This document shows positions 10,416-20,159 of a DNA stretch of 64,000 nt, piece after piece. The notes beneath the pieces were generated by a model. It was not told where the DNA came from, ran no database searches, and worked only from the letters and a program-made list of their open reading frames with translations. The position numbers and the translations under genes are program-made. This stretch comes from Brassica napus. Its lineage: Eukaryota > Streptophyta > Magnoliopsida > Brassicales > Brassicaceae. Location of the stretch: assembly GCF_020379485.1 (NCBI RefSeq), contig NW_026014699.1, forward strand, positions 558,001 to 622,000, given 5' to 3'. Every line of letters starts with the position of its first letter. The first letter of the stretch is position 1.

Positions 10416-13400
10416 CCTAGGGATTGGCCAGTGAGCTCTTGTGCCTTAGAACCAGTGTGGTTGGACACAAGAAGCTCTGGATCACGGCCTAACAGGTGCA
10501 GCAACTCTTCACAGCTTTGCGCACACTTCACACTTCACACTTCAGCTTCACCTCTTTATGGAACCGGTTTGAAGTCTCCCCCTCTCAACTGACTTCACAG
10601 CCATCTTAGAGAAGCTAGGACACGACCAGATCATCTTCAAAAACACTAGTGAGGCTGATCAACACTTCACACACGGCTTGCCCTCTTCATAGAACTGGTT
10701 TGGATCTCCCCCTCTCAACAGACTTCTCAGCCATCTTAGAGAAGCTAGGAACTGACCAGGAACATCTTTAGTGAGGCTCAAGCAATGGTACCTGATACAT
10801 TATCCCAAAGGTGCATCAGTACCTATCAAAAACAAGAAAATGAATATCCTGCATCACACTTGATGCACACAATCTCACAATTCAATCACAATCATCTTAA
10901 TTATCTTTTCAAGCACAAGCAATTAGTAAGATGAATGAAAAAGATTGAAAAGAGTTTCAAAAGTCTAAGGGAACTTCCCTTGTGTTTTTTGTGAGTTTCC
11001 AAACTCTCTCAATGCACCATCTTCATGGCATCATCAACTCCTTGGAAAGGCAGAATGGATTCATCAGCTTCTCCTCAATCACCTCTCATTGAAGCCACAT
11101 TGATGGAGAGCCTTCTTCCTCACTCGCCAAGGCTGCTCTGAACAGCCTCTTGCCTAGACACGCCACTGACTTGGTCCGGTTGATGATCCTTGTAGAAGCT
11201 TTTGCAAAAGACTTGTTACTGACCATGGATCATATGCATTCAGACTCCCCCTCAAGCTTAGAACCGAGACTAGAAGGAGCTAAGCTTGTGATCCTATGCA
11301 TCCCCATGGTCTAATAACTATCATCTTTCATGATAGCTTTCTTCTTGTGAGTTTACTCTCTTCCTTAACCAGGAACTAGGGTGTTTGAATCACCATAGAG
11401 AGTCTCACAAGACACACCTCTCATTGCATAATGACCCATGCTACACTTCCTGTAGACTAAGGACTAGATATGTCCAATGGTATTATGCAATGGCTATCTC
11501 TCATTGCATACTCAATCACACTACACTTCCTGTAGATTATGGACTAACATGTCCTAGTGATGATATGCAATGGCACAAGACCTTTGTCTTTACATTCTTG
11601 GTTGTTGGTGAGTTACATGTATCCCATTCCTTGTGTACCTAACACCACCACAACTCAATGCAAAATCAGATCATCCCATTGGGATCAAACCAAGATTATC
11701 CATCCTGTTTGATCACCAATGCCACAATAGTATATGATACTTGAAACAAGCTAGACAATCAAGACAATCAAGCAAAGACAATCAATTTAGTTTTTTTTTT
11801 TTTTAAATGCAACAATAACTGAATGCATTAGGTTACATACTCACTATATGAATGAAATAGATTTAACCCGAATGAAACACAAGCCTAGATGATACTTATG
11901 CAATCAAGGGGACAAGAGTGACACAATTCATGCTTATGCTCACTAGTTTTTATCAATGCCAATGATCCAAATAGCTTAGACAAACTTCTAAATGCTTATA
12001 AGACATCACTGATGGATTTAACTATGGCATAGCAACAATCAGACCTTTAGGCTCATTTTTAAATGCATTACTACATGAATGCACAATCTTAAAGCTTTAG
12101 CTATATGAATGCAACAGGTTCAATCCATGAGCAATATTAAGGCTATGCACAACAGTTTCAATCAAAACCAATGATGCAAGCAACTTAGACAATTTCTAAT
12201 TGATGCAAGACTTTCATTGATGGATTAAACATAGGCAAAGCATCAGATAACAATAGGATTGAACTTAGACAGTATGAGATATGATTATGTATGCAAAATA
12301 ACTTACCAATCATGATGCAAGCAGCAGAGACATTCTACTCAATTCTACAACACATTCATGATGATTCAAGCTATGACAACACTCAAGACAATGCAATAAA
12401 CAAAACATGAGATTCTGGGACTCTAGACATTACTTACTATCAATATGACAATGCAACAGCAAAACAATTTCAGTGCAATTAGTCTAGACATACTACTAGA
12501 AGCTATAAACACTTAATGGAATTAGGGAAAGCACATAGTATAATCAGGAGTTAAACCTATCAAGACATATTAAGATAGATGAGATTAGGTTTACTCCCTT
12601 GGTTAAGATGATGAGGAGTGGTTCTCAGAGTTACCACTTGAATCCTTACTTCTTCTTCTTCTCTTATTGCAATCACCCTTCTGAAGTCACCACCATGATG
12701 GAATGCTTGTGGATGCTTCAGCTACTTCTTCAATCACCTCACAATAGAAGCCGCCTTGATAGAGTAGCCTTCTTCTTCACACAGCCAAGAGTGCTCTGTC
12801 TTAGTTTGAGCACCCTCTTGAATAGGCACGCCACTGCCTAGACCCGGTTGGCTTCTTCTTCTGATACTTGCAATGTTAAGAAGAAGAGCACGAGTGAGTT
12901 CTACAACCATCTGTGCTTCTCCCTTTCTTGTAACACCTCTCCATTGTACACACAATGGGCATCATTCTTTCTCTTTCAACTCGGATTTGATGATGAACTA
13001 GGAGCACCTTTTGTGAACCTGAAACATCACTCAAACTCTAGCCAAGATAAGACACAATTGCATTGGGATCAATCCTTGACTTCATCAAGTTTGATCACCA
13101 ATGTCTCAAGCTTTATAACATTAGATAGAATCAAGACAATGTCAAGTTCTTATCTATGCAAGCAACCATTCTCTAAATACTAAGCAAGACCTTATCAGAT
13201 TCAAGTCAGAGTATTTAGGCAATTTTAATCACTCCTTAATATGCAACTTAGACTTTAATCTAAATGCAACAATCCAAAGCAGCAACAAGGCAGTATGCAT
13301 TAATCTTAACAGTTTCTAACACATGAAAGCAAGAATGATTAGATATAATCTATCATCTTAACAGGACAAGTTAATTTAGAGCTGTCATTAAGCATTTACC

Positions 13401-14346
13401 ATTTTCAATAGTATTGATGTCAAAACTTGATTAATAAATCATCAAGTTTGATTCCCAATAACACAAGCAATGCAACAGATAGACACAAGGCATTATCAAG
13501 TTCTATTCTTTGCAAGCTAGCTCTCTAAGAACAATCAAGATCCTAACAGATTCAAGACAAGTTACTTAGGCACATTTAAAAACTTCTTTACTCAGCAATT
13601 TAGACATGAATCTAATGCTTCAATGTAAGACAGCCACAAGACTATATGCAACAGCTTTCAATTCCGTTTCAATCCATGTATGCAAGCAGATTCAATTAAT
13701 CACAACAAGCATCACTATGATTCGGAGCTAAGCATATTAACAATCTTAATCACCAAACCAGGCACTTTAAGCATACTGAGACAGATTCTAAAAGTATTCA
13801 TTTAGCAATCTTTAAACAATTCTCAGGTTTTCAATCACATCACAACCAGTCAATATACTCAAGCTTTATACAAGAGAAAGAGGTTTCTTACAGCCAAGGA
13901 ACTAGTGTTAGTTCCTTGAAACTCCATAGAACATGGCAAGACAGTGAGCTGTTGGTGTCGATTCCAACTTCTCCTTCTCCCATGGACCTTTCTCTTGAAC
14001 TCTCCATGTCAAAGACCCCACCTTTCTTCATGTTAAGTTCGCCACATCAGTACCAGCTGAAAGCTATCACCTTTCTTCTTGGACAGTGGATAAGACCTAG
14101 CTTGGACATAGCTTTGAAGCTTGGTTGATGAGATCGCCTCACACACCATTGCTTCCAAGGTTCTTTCTTCTTCATGGGCTTCATGAGAGAGGGTAGGTCG
14201 GCCAGAGACAGCTTCTGGACACCATGGATGAGCACACCTTCTTCTTGAAGAGTAGAACAACCGGCTGGACCATGGAGCTTCTTCTTGGCTTCAAGCGACA
14301 TGGAGGAGAGCTATGAGCTTCAGCAGAAGCAAGAACCAAGTTCTAA
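10296..14346 (-). other. Non-coding interior of element G
   Basis: About 4 kb, A+T-rich, full of short degenerate repeats (many ATGCAA and CAATCA words) and a T-tract near 11790. The open frames here are short and overlap on both strands, so I call none of them genes. Two related modules containing GGCACGCCACTGCC- or GACACGCCACTGAC-like text occur near 11070-11185 and 12730-12860, suggesting internal duplication. The segment at about 10420-10780 is homologous to element H at about 52130-52520 in reverse complement (shared words TCACTGGCCAATCCCTA and AGTTGAGAGGGGGAGA). Confidence 0.8.
11421..11576. repeat. Two-copy tandem repeat in element G
   Basis: Two imperfect copies of a roughly 78-bp unit, each beginning TCATTGCATA, containing CTACACTTCCTGTAGA and ending ATATGCAATGG or TTATGCAATGG. 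TCATTGCATA and TATGCAATGG are close to inverted repeats of each other, so each unit can fold back. Confidence 0.75.
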
Positions 14347-14348
14347 TG

Positions 14349-14366
14349 AACCTGGCTCTGATACCA
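14349..14366 (-). other. Primer binding site of element G (initiator tRNA-Met)
   Basis: AACCTGGCTCTGATACCA on the plus strand is the reverse of TGGTATCAGAGCCAGGTT, the same 18-base initiator tRNA-Met complement as in elements A-F, directly next to the LTR. It places G in the TG...TA group. Confidence 0.9.
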
Positions 14367-15364
14367 TATGATTTTTAAAGAGATCTCTACTCTGGTTGTG
14401 TGTATGTGTGTATAAACTCCAATGGAGACAGATGAGAGCTTAGTTCTAGGTGATTTAAGAACAGAGATGGGTGAGAGTGTTTAAGTGTTTAAGAGACTAA
14501 AGAGAATGAGATTAAGAGACTGAGAGACTAGAGAGAGACTGAGAGAATAAGAGACTGAAGATTAGGGAAGGAGAAGGGAAACCCCCTTACTCTCTTAAGA
14601 GTTACAAAACGTCCAAGACACATCCTTATATAGGCTTTACATCATTGCAACTCATAAACCTATATCTAATGGATAGAAATAACTTAAGGAGAATGGATGG
14701 TGAGGATGAGTTGGTCTTGTTGTGATCTGAGTGATGTGTGCTGATTGGATGAGCTAAGCTGGCTCACTTTAATTCAAACAAGGCTGTGCTGTGATTGGCT
14801 CTCCTTAGGCTCCTTTGTATCTGTCTACAGATCAGTCTAGGTGCATGGTCGTGGCTGCTCTTCCTTTACAGCAACAGCCAGCCTGTCCATGCCCCAAAGT
14901 AACCAATCAGCTCCACACAGCATCTTCTTGATTCCCTTTGACTAGATTCAAACCTTGGTGCCTCACATCCTGAATAGTAATCCAAATAGTGAATAGTCAA
15001 CCTGAATAGTGACTAGTGATTCACTATTCACTTTTACACCAACTTGCCCAACCTTCTCCAATCTTACTGTGGTAACTCTCCAAAGTTACTGTGGTAACTT
15101 TGGAGTTACTGTCTGACCCAAATCTTCTCTAAATGGTGTCTAAGTCTCTCCTGGACTTATCCCTATCTTTGCACACTCATCAGACCACTTCTGAAGCCTT
15201 AAGACTCTCCCAAAGCCTTCACATGATCAGTCTAAGTCTTTCCTAGACTTAACTCCCCAAGATAACTACTTCAGAACTCTTCTGAAGCTTGATTGAACTC
15301 TTCTTGACATCTTCTAGAGCTTTCCCTATTGTTGTACAAGCTCTATCTTCTCTTCAGTTCAACA
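14367..15364 (-). repeat. Element G 5' LTR (minus orientation)
   Basis: 998 bp, same as 9283-10280 by eye. The right boundary is set by the CTCCT duplication and by comparison with the uninterrupted 3' region of element E. Confidence 0.93.
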
Positions 15365-15369
15365 CTCCT

Positions 15370-15505
15370 GATCATGAGGTCCTTACTCTTTTTCCCTCAT
15401 CAGAGTTTTGTCCCAATGGGTTTTCTTTGATGAGGTTTTTAATGAGGAGGAGCTCATGATCCTTCCAAGCTTGACTTGTTCCACATGGTCAAGCTTGAGG
15501 GGGAG
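15370..15505 (+). other. Element D 3' hairpin module and polypurine tract
   Basis: Outer arms GATCATGAGGTCC and GGAGCTCATGATC (15370-15461); inner arms CATCAGAG and CTTTGATG around the loop TTTTGTCCCAATGGGTTTT; second hairpin with perfect 10-base arms CAAGCTTGAC / GTCAAGCTTG (15466-15497); polypurine tract AAGCTTGAGGGGGAG (15491-15505) directly before the LTR. Confidence 0.85.
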
Positions 15506-16106
15506 TGTTGAGATGAGCTGAGGAATATGAGGAGAGTTGTTCAGGGTTGAAGAGGTTGTGATGTGGAGAAGAGGAGAAGGATTGGCCTTAGGGAAAACCG
15601 TCCGTACCGGTCCGTACAGGTCCGTACCATGGCCGTACGGCCGTACAGACGGTATCGACCAAGCGGTAAAGAAATGTTACCGCGAGAAGAAGTTCACGGT
15701 CTGATCATGTTTTGCCTTGACCAAAGAAGGCATATGACCGTTTATGGATAGAGGAAGAGCGTCTCTACAGGCTGGCACAGGCTGGAAGGATAAGGTTCAC
15801 TTTTAGCATAGTGACCACGCGTGTGGAGAGGCTCATTGGTCCGGTTCAAATTAAAGGCTCCCTTAGACTTGACCTCACATGCTTAGTCTCTTCTTAAACC
15901 CTAGTATCACCTCCTATATATTGTAAACACTCTCTCATTAATGAAATTATGCGAGTTATGTTACTCTCTTTCTAGTCTCTCTCTCTTGTTCATCATGGAT
16001 CATACTTAATCTCCCCATTTCTCTCACAATCTCTTCTAAACTTCTCTTAATCTCTTACCAAATCTCTCTTAATCTCTCAATACCTATTCTACTCTCTAAT
16101 CTCATA
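15506..16106 (+). repeat. Element D 3' LTR
   Basis: 601 bp, same as the 5' LTR at 4018-4618 by eye. It is followed by the AATGG duplication and the continuation of element A's reverse transcriptase. Confidence 0.95.
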
Positions 16107-16111
16107 AATGG

Positions 16112-17831
16112 ATGTGAAGAATGCATTTCTACAAGTCACCGCCTTCTTCCCTTTTGGTAACTCACTCTCATACCATGTATCATTCTTGATCATAGCTCCT
16201 GCCTCAGCTCCAACTGATTCCTTCCATTCTTTATCCATCATTGCCTCTTCATAGCTTCTTGGTATGTAGTTCTCATCCAAGTTTACCATAAAAGCACAAT
16301 GTTCTTCAGGGTATTGAGCAAAGGAACACACAGCTTGAGAAGGATGCTCCACAGCCTGGGCATTGTAGTACACTCTCGTGCTTACCCAGTTGGAAGCATC
16401 TCTCCTAATCCGTGTGCTTCTTCTCAATGCTGGTTCCGGTTGTTCCACTTCCACTTGTGATTCTTCTCCACTTTCTTGTGGTACAGAAGTAGACATTTCA
16501 ACTGCCTCTTCTTCTCCTAGCTGACTTGCTTCAGCTCCATCTTGCTGTTCACTTACTTCCACATCTTGATCATGTGTACCAGATGCTCCACTACTCTCTT
16601 GAGTTGTCTCTGGTTCACTCCTTTACAAGGAGAGCTGGAGGATGAAGTGTATATGCATCCACCTCCAGGCTTGGAACACTTAGTGAAGAGAGGGAATGTG
16701 TTGAGACTGAAGAAAGCTATCTATGGACTGAAGCAATCACCAAGAGCTTGGTACAACAAGCTGAGTACTACTCTGAATGGCCGAGGCTTCAAGAAGTCTG
16801 AACTAGACCACACCCTCTTCACTCTCACTACTTCCTCAGGTATGATTGCACTCCTTGTGTATGTTGATGATATCATTATCACAGGAAGTGATAAGGAAGG
16901 TATCATAGCAACCAAGGAGTTCCTTAAGTCCATGTTTGAGATTAAAGACTTGGGAGAAATGAAATACTTTCTTGGAATTGAGATATGTAGATCCAAGGAA
17001 GGTTTGTTCATGTCCCAAAGGAAGTATACACTTGATCTTTTGAAAGGTGCAGGTGCTTATGGAGGCAAGACAGCAAGGATGCCTATGGAGGATGGCTACA
17101 AAGTCCCACGAGAGGGGGAGATTGAAGACAGCAAGCCTTATCAGGATCCTAAACTCTATAGAAAGCTAGTTGGTAAATTGATTTACCTGACAATAACTAG
17201 GCCTGACATTTGCTTTGCTGTGAATCAGGTGAGTCAACACATGCAAGTGCCTAAGGAACATCATTGGCGCATGGTGGAGAGGATCTTGATGTATCTCAAC
17301 GGCTCACCTGATCAAGGAGTATGGATGGGTTGCAATGGGAGCACTGAAGTGGTTGGATACTGTGATGCGGATTGGGCTGGTGATAGAGCAGACAGGAGAT
17401 CAACCACAGGCTATTGCACATTCATTGGAGGCAACTTGGTTACTTGGAAGAGCAAGAAGCAGAAGGTGGTGTCTTGTTCAAGTGCAGAAGCTGAGTATAG
17501 AGCTATGCTGAAGCTGACCAACGAGCTGGTGTGGATCAAGGGCATCTTGAAGCATTTGGAGATTGATCAAGCCACGCCAATGACAATGCATTGTGATAAC
17601 CAAGCTGCCATCCACATTGCCTCCAACTCGGTGTTCCATGAGAGAACCAAGCACATTGAAGTGGATTGCCACAAGGTGAGACAGATGATCATCTTAGGAG
17701 TTATCTTGCCATGCTACACAAGAAGTGAAGATCAGTTAGCGGATGTGTTCACCAAGGCTGCAAGACAGAAGACAATGGAGTCCATTCACATCAGGTTGGG
17801 CCTCATTGATCTTGGGAAGAGAAGGAGCTGA
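16112..17831 (+). pseudogene. Element A gag-pol, 3' part (rest of reverse transcriptase and RNase H)
   Basis: After D, A resumes with codons for DVKNAFLQ, is broken again at 16135 by the 490-bp inverted self-copy, and continues from 16625 with GELEDEVYM. The downstream frame is intact: YGLKQSPRAWY, the reverse transcriptase catalytic YVDD (about 16858), RNase H CDADWAGDRADRRS, SSAEAEYRAM and CDNQAAIHIA, ending at 17831. The enzyme cannot be made from this copy even without D, because the inverted piece interrupts the frame between FLQ and GELED. Confidence 0.92.
16135..16624 (-). repeat. 490-bp inverted self-copy inside element A pol
   Basis: Reverse complement of 3331-3820 with no length difference. 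It sits between two copies of TACAA (16130-16134 and 16624-16628), while the uninterrupted relatives have a single CTACAAGG/CTCCAAGG/CTTCAAGG-type sequence there. It therefore looks like an insertion with a 5-bp duplication, the size copia integrase leaves, although its ends are not LTR ends. Before D arrived the arms were separated by only about 220 bp. Confidence 0.9.
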
Positions 17832-17840
17832 TCCCCTTTG

Positions 17841-17972
17841 GCTGTGAGGTCTTTACTCTTTTTCCCTTATCAAGGTTTTATCCCAATGGGTTTTCCTTGG
17901 TAAGGTTTTTAATGAGGAAGATCTCATGGCTGTCCAAGCTTAGGCTTTCACAAAGCTAAGCTTGAGGGGGAG
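17841..17972 (+). other. Element A 3' hairpin module and polypurine tract
   Basis: Outer arms GCTGTGAGGTC / GATCTCATGGC (pairing includes G-U); inner arms ATCAAGG / CCTTGGT around the loop TTTTATCCCAATGGGTTTT; second hairpin with arms CAAGCTTAG / CTAAGCTTG (17935-17964); polypurine tract AAGCTTGAGGGGGAG ending at 17972. Confidence 0.85.
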
Positions 17973-18548
17973 TGTTGAGATGAGGAGTTAATCTATGAAG
18001 GCTTGTGAACCTTGGGAAGAAGGAATGAGGAGAAGAAGGCATGAAGAGGAGTTAGGCCGAGGCAAGACCGTACAGGCCGTACTGTCCGTACACTGGCCGT
18101 ACTGTCCGTACAAGTAGGGCGCGGCAGAATGAGAAGTTACTCTACCTTGAGGTGAAAGGTAACTTAGAAGGAGTTAACCTTTGGGAGTAACTGAGCAGAC
18201 CGTTGAAGATAGGATAAGGGACGCGGCTTGACAGGCTGGATCAAAGCTGTAAAGGGAAAGCAAACCTTATCCATCCGGTCACACATGTGAAGCTTCTTAT
18301 TGGCTTAGTTTGAATTAGGCGCTCCTCTTCTCCTTGACTACACATGCTTGGTCTACTTAATCCTTATGAAAGCCCTAGGATCTAAAGGCTATATATTGTA
18401 AACTCTCTCATTAATAAAAGTTTAGACAGTTCTGATTATCTTTGCCTCCATGGCTTATTCTTAGTCTCGATCTCTTACTCTCTACACTCAGTTCTTCTCT
18501 AATCTCTCTTAAACACTCAGATTACTCTTCATTAGTCTAAAAGTCATA
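17973..18548 (+). repeat. Element A 3' LTR
   Basis: 576 bp, TGTTGAGATGAGG ... AAAAGTCATA. The last 521 bases equal the partial 5' LTR at the start of the window by eye. It is followed directly by the broken gag of element B. Confidence 0.95.
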
Positions 18549-19185
18549 CAAACAACCCAATGGAACCTTGCTCCTTCTGAATCCGCGCACACACATCCTC
18601 AAGATCAGGTAGAGTGTCTTCTCTAAGCAGGTGCTGGATGAGACCGTTGTAAGCTGGGTTCAGCGTGAGGAGTAGCCCAAAGACCTTGTCTTGCTCTCTC
18701 CTCTTGTTGAGCTCATCAGCATCCGTTGTGCTTGGCCTAAGCATCTCCATCTCGGACCAGAGACTCCTGAATCTCCCTAGATGCTTGGTGAACTCCATGT
18801 CTGCTTGTACAAGGTTGTTGATGGCTTGCTTCACTTCAAACACTCGGCTTAGGTTTGATGTGTTGCCATACACCTTCTTCAAAGTATCCCACAGCTCCTT
18901 AGCAGACTCACAGTAGCTGTATGCATCCAGAATAGCCGGCTCAAGTGACGCATGAAGCACAGACATCACCAGCATGTCCTCTTGATGCCACTTCTCTTCC
19001 GCCTTGCTTGCAGCCTCACCATCATCCTCTCCTTGAGTGATGAGTTTTGGAGCTTCTCCGGGGGTGATATGCTTCCACAACCCCTTGCTTCCCACCGTGG
19101 TTCTCACCATCCGAGACCACACCAAGTAGTTGGTTCCCTTGAAACACACAGCTACCTTCATGTTCATGTTCATCCCACTCTCCAT
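18549..19185 (-). pseudogene. Element B gag, N-terminal fragment
   Basis: About 212 codons from the ATG at 19185 (MESGMNMNMKVAV). It contains the copia gag features [44 protein letters not shown] and [20 protein letters not shown], close to element A's gag but clearly diverged, so B belongs to a sister family. The fragment stops at KEQGSIGLF, just before the region where the zinc knuckle would follow, because element A is inserted there. Confidence 0.92.
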
Positions 19186-19415
19186 GTTGAATGATGAACT
19201 CTCTAAGCTTCAGAAACTTTATCTTGAGTTGAGTGACTTGTAGAAACCTTCACAGCCTCGATCTTCAACCCACACAGCTTCAGATGATACACCACAACCA
19301 GTCTTGAACTTGAAAAGTACCCAGAAACTCTCAAACACACAAGAACACACAAGAGTTTCTTCAAAGCTTCAACCTTGAGGCTTCAAAGAATCTCACACGA
19401 CCTCAGGTTCTCACG

Positions 19416-19433
19416 AACCTGGCTCTGATACCA
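19416..19433 (-). other. Primer binding site of element B (initiator tRNA-Met)
   Basis: AACCTGGCTCTGATACCA on the plus strand; the same 18-base initiator tRNA-Met complement, directly next to the LTR. Confidence 0.88.
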
Positions 19434-20027
19434 TATCACTTTTAGTGATGTTTAGAGTGATCTGAGTATTTAGGAAAGATTAGAAGAGATTTAGAGAAGA
19501 TTAAAGTATAAAATGAGATTAAGAGTCTAAAGAAAGAACGAGAGAGAGACTAAGAGAGACTCATAACTTGCTTGATTTATTATTATGGAGAGATTACATA
19601 TTTATATGGATCAGCATACAAGGGTTTTGTAATAGTGAAAGCAAATCCTAAAGACTAAGCATGTGGAGTCAAACCAAGGAGAGGCGCGCTTCATTTGAAT
19701 GAACGGAGGTGAGGCTTTACACGCTTGATGCCAAAGGCATCTTTGCCTAGATGCTCCTTTTGCCTTTACAGCTAGCAACAGCTTAAGCCGCGTCCCAACC
19801 TTATCCTTCAACGGTCATATCCTAAAGCCTCTTCCTCTTGTAGAGTCATCGGCCACTTTAGGATAGATGTGAGCTTTGCCTTTCTTCCCAAGGTACCTGA
19901 GTTGTACGGCCTTTGCCCTATCCGTACACTTCTCCTTAACTTCACACAACTACTCCTTTTCTTCCTTTGATATCTCTTCTCATGTAAACCCTTGATCCTT
20001 TCACTTAATCATCTCCATAACTTAACA
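19434..20027 (-). repeat. Element B 5' LTR
   Basis: 594 bp. On the minus strand it starts TGTTAAGTTATGG and ends AGTGATA, directly followed by the primer site. It has only two GTAC boxes of the kind clustered in the other coding elements (GTACG at 19904 and CGTAC at 19923). It is not similar enough to the other LTRs to belong to their families. Confidence 0.88.
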
Positions 20028-20159
20028 CATCCTAACTCCTATGAGATTAATTCAACTTCCTAATGGTTCTCCACTACTTTATGTAACAAAATCAAGCTTC
20101 TTACATCAAGATTCATCCTTGTTTGATTAGAATGACAAAGAAGCTATCATATTCCCAAA
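20028..20159 (+). repeat. Centromeric satellite fragment (132 bp)
   Basis: Part of one 176-bp monomer between elements B and C, from CATCCTAACTCC to ATTCCCAAA. It carries rare variants (GATTAATTC, CATCAAGATTCATCCTTG, AGCTATCAT) also found, with no difference seen, at 31843-31974 on the other side of element C. Confidence 0.95.

Larger units (their letters stand above)
9283..15364 (-). mobile_element. Element G: large non-coding LTR retrotransposon (LARD-like)
   Basis: 6,082 bp on the minus strand in D's 3' untranslated region, with target duplication CTCCT (9278-9282 and 15365-15369). Comparison with element E, which lacks the insert, gives the exact empty site. Two 998-bp LTRs (9283-10280 and 14367-15364) look identical by eye. 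Read on the minus strand they run TGTTGAACTG ... AATCATA. The 18-base initiator-tRNA primer site and the polypurine tract are present, but the 4.1-kb interior has no gag, protease, integrase or reverse transcriptase. This fits a non-autonomous element (LARD class) moved by proteins of relatives. Its 3' interior is related to that of element H. Confidence 0.93.
4018..16106 (+). mobile_element. Element D: intact Ty1/copia retrotransposon, carrying nested element G
   Basis: Two 601-bp LTRs (4018-4618 and 15506-16106), starting TGTTGAGATGA and ending TCATA, flanked by the 5-bp duplication AATGG (4013-4017 and 16107-16111). Primer site 4619-4636; polyprotein 4711-9267; element G inserted at 9283-15364; 3' hairpins and polypurine tract to 15505. 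D without G is about 6.0 kb. It is inserted in the same orientation into the reverse transcriptase of element A. The LTRs look identical by eye, so D is recent. E, at 23565-29552, is a near-identical sibling. Confidence 0.97.
1..18548 (+). mobile_element. Element A: Ty1/copia LTR retrotransposon, split by element D
   Basis: The element begins upstream of the window: by comparison with its 576-bp 3' LTR, the first 55 bases of the 5' LTR are missing. Order: 5' LTR (1-521), initiator-tRNA primer site, gag-pol part 1, insertion of element D (4018-16106) flanked by AATGG, a stub of pol, a 490-bp inverted self-copy (16135-16624), the rest of pol, polypurine tract, 3' LTR (17973-18548). The 521 shared LTR bases look identical by eye, so the insertion is young. 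A lies inside the gag of minus-strand element B. Its own target duplication cannot be checked because its left flank is outside the window. Confidence 0.95.
18549..20027 (-). mobile_element. Element B: Ty1/copia, 5' end only, cut by element A
   Basis: Minus-strand copia with a 594-bp 5' LTR (19434-20027, TGTTAAGTTATGG on the minus strand), primer site and the N-terminal third of gag, where element A interrupts it. The remainder would lie left of the window. On the right it borders satellite DNA (20028 onward, CATCCTAACTCC), so B is the outermost layer of the nest. Confidence 0.9.

Noticed and set aside
12599..13183. Open frames of 80-111 codons inside element G as candidate captured genes
   Set aside because: They overlap on both strands, have low-complexity TTC/CTT-rich composition, no recognisable domain, and the region consists of degenerate repeats.
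16089..16562. A separate minus-strand gene of 157 codons
   Set aside because: It is the inverted self-copy of element A's pol with a GTG start and no promoter or full domain.
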